DNA of 64,000 nt. Source: Polaromonas sp. (GTDB taxonomy: Bacteria > Pseudomonadota > Gammaproteobacteria > Burkholderiales > Burkholderiaceae_C). The stretch spans positions 124,001-188,000 of the forward strand of contig JAURWY010000011.1 of the NCBI GenBank assembly GCA_030654695.1, given 5' to 3'. Shown one piece after another: positions 62,741 to 64,000 of this stretch; position 1 is the first letter of the stretch; the number at the start of each line of letters is the position of its first letter. The notes beneath the pieces were generated by a model that worked only from the letters and a program-made list of their open reading frames with translations, was not told the origin of the DNA and searched no databases. The position numbers were made by a program, and so were the translations under genes.

Positions 62741-63898
62741 ATGACCGCCACCACATCAACCACCATTGCGCTCGCAATCCTTTTGTCGAGCGCTGGACAT
62801 GTGTCCGCACAAGCGCGCCTGGCAACACCTGAATCTGAAAATGCGGTGCAAATATGTGCAGCCACAACAGACAACACTGTCCGGCTCGAATGCTACGACC
62901 AATGGGCTGGACGGTTTTCAATGTCCAAGGAAACGACGACAACAGCCGAATCAACAGCACGTAAGCCGCCCAAACAGATGAACGCTGCAGACAATGCAGA
63001 TCCATCGAGCAGCACGGAGATCGCCCGTACCGATGCCTGTCATGACAAGCGCTACAGCACTTTGTCGCGGTTTTGGGAGCTTGAAAACGGCACGGATTGC
63101 GGCACGTTCCGCATTCGTGGCTACCGGCCGCTGTCGTTCACCGTCATTGGTTCCAACACGGTGAACGAGCAACCCAGTTCGAGCGCGGCCAATCACACAG
63201 CGCTCGCGCCTGTCAATTACAGCAACACAGAAACACGGTTGCAGTTGTCCATGCGAACCAAGGTGGCACAAGGGCTGCTCACGCACGGGGATTCCGAACG
63301 CAAGGACTCGCTCTGGTTCGCCTACTCACAGCAGTCGTACTGGCAAGTGTTCAGCAGCAACATTTCACGGCCCTTTCGAACCACCGACCATGAGCCAGAG
63401 CTTGTGTATGTCTACCCGACGGACGCGAGGCTGCCATTTGACTGGCGTTTGCGTTACAGCGGTGTGGGCTTGGTCCATCAATCCAACGGTCAAAGCCTGC
63501 CTTTGTCGCGCAGCTGGAACCGGGTCTACTTGATGGCCGGCGTTGAATTGGACAATCGCTGGATGGTGCAAGCTCGGGTCTGGAAGCGCCTCGCAGAAAA
63601 CGCGGCCAGCGATGACAACCCGGGGATTGAAAACACCGTCGGCCGCGCTGAATTGAAAGCGATGTGGAACGTCAACCAGAAACACTCGGTCGGCCTGACC
63701 TGGTTGCATTCGCTGCGTCAGGACGGCAACGGCTCAGCGCGACTGGAGTGGCTGCGCACCATCGGCTCGCGCGATGATGGCGGCAGAAGCAACCTGCGCC
63801 TGCACACGCAGCTGTTCAGCGGCTACGGCGACAGCCTGATCGACTACAACCGCAAGCGGACTGTCTTCAGTGTCGGGCTGAGCCTGCTGGATTTTTAA
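62741..63898 (+). CDS. pldA: Outer-membrane phospholipase A (OMPLA)
   Basis: 385 residues. A signal peptide ends near GHVSAQ. A variable region with Cys pairs (QICAATTDN, RLECYD, DACHDKRYS, TDCGTF) precedes the beta-barrel. The catalytic triad of OMPLA is visible: His246 and Ser248 in HQSNGQS, with Asn260 twelve residues on in SWNRVY, exactly the E. coli spacing (His142, Ser144, Asn156). C-terminus RTVFSVGLSLLDF has the terminal Phe of outer-membrane proteins. Calcium-dependent phospholipase A1/A2 active in perturbed outer membrane. After its stop only about 100 bases remain, with no complete gene. Confidence 0.92.
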   Translation: MTATTSTTIALAILLSSAGHVSAQARLATPESENAVQICAATTDNTVRLECYDQWAGRFSMSKETTTTAESTARKPPKQMNAADNADPSSSTEIARTDACHDKRYSTLSRFWELENGTDCGTFRIRGYRPLSFTVIGSNTVNEQPSSSAANHTALAPVNYSNTETRLQLSMRTKVAQGLLTHGDSERKDSLWFAYSQQSYWQVFSSNISRPFRTTDHEPELVYVYPTDARLPFDWRLRYSGVGLVHQSNGQSLPLSRSWNRVYLMAGVELDNRWMVQARVWKRLAENAASDDNPGIENTVGRAELKAMWNVNQKHSVGLTWLHSLRQDGNGSARLEWLRTIGSRDDGGRSNLRLHTQLFSGYGDSLIDYNRKRTVFSVGLSLLDF

Positions 63899-64000
63899 AC
63901 GTCAAAACCGCGTCAGCATGAATCTGTCTGTTTTCACCACGGGACGTGGTACACCTTGCCGCTTGGCTCGACGTTGACACCCCCTGAGGCACACCATGAA

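Noticed and set aside
63996..64000. ATG at the very end of the window, preceded by GAGG
   Set aside because: Could be the start of the next gene, but only two codons are visible, so no call can be supported.
1..64000. tRNA or rRNA genes, CRISPR arrays, insertion sequences, integrase attachment sites
   Set aside because: Looked for by eye; no cloverleaf with conserved T-loop, no regularly spaced repeats, and no transposase or integrase motifs were found. A dedicated tRNA scan would be decisive.

Overview
The window reads as chromosome of a betaproteobacterium, order Burkholderiales and most likely family Comamonadaceae (Rhodoferax/Polaromonas/Limnohabitans-like). The evidence is the rpsF-priB-rpsR-rplI-dnaB block, a phaCAB operon, a ppsA/ppsR pair, a surE-pcm-nlpD block and several orphan Bug/TctC-type binding proteins. 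Genes are densely packed on both strands. I see no rRNA or tRNA genes, CRISPR arrays, transposases or prophage genes.

Layout. (a) 1-3200: the end of a branched-chain amino-acid-type ABC transporter (two ATPases), a Rid-family protein, a secreted-looking trypsin/Calx-beta protein without a signal peptide, and two unlisted small ORFs on the minus strand. (b) 3338-7175 (minus): phaB, phaA and phaC for polyhydroxybutyrate synthesis, then a small membrane protein on the plus strand. (c) 7542-17403 (minus): housekeeping genes pgeF, maiA, dnaB, rplI, rpsR, priB, rpsF, a large sodium:solute symporter, a TPR protein and ppsA, with ppsR divergent. (d) 18484-29139 (plus): oxidative stress and iron. ahpC-ahpF lie behind an OxyR-like site. 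A Fur-box-preceded TonB-dependent receptor plus piuC and a second Fur-box-preceded tonB-exbB-exbD set follow, then a QseBC-like two-component system and an RTX protein. (e) 29236-39463: GlcG-family protein, Bax-inhibitor-1-like protein, rlmD, a 3'-5' exonuclease, nlpD, pcm, surE, a MerR regulator divergent from an Rrf2-like regulator with shared repeats, a DUF393 protein and a DUF3422 protein. No rpoS lies beside nlpD.

(f) 39759-62674 is the accessory part: about 23 kb of catabolic genes in at least three transcription units. It holds a cyclase-family hydrolase, two class III CoA-transferases, an LCAD-like acyl-CoA dehydrogenase, AMP-forming and NDP-forming acyl-CoA synthetases, a flavin-containing monooxygenase, three thiolase-fold proteins, two DUF35 OB-fold partners, a nitronate-monooxygenase-family flavoprotein, an SMP-30 lactonase, an enoyl-CoA hydratase, a cupin, three Bug binding proteins, and TetR and IclR regulators. 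The order of chemistry suggested is uptake, ring or lactone opening, CoA activation, beta-oxidation-like steps and carbon-carbon cleavage. All three thiolase-fold proteins lack the nucleophilic cysteine, so cleavage is more likely retro-aldol (Ltp2/ChsH2-like) than thiolytic. The substrate cannot be read from the sequence. This is the best candidate here for an undescribed pathway.

(g) 62741-63898: an outer-membrane phospholipase A, with the window ending at the possible start of another gene.

All functional calls rest on motifs and family resemblance read by eye; no database search was run.
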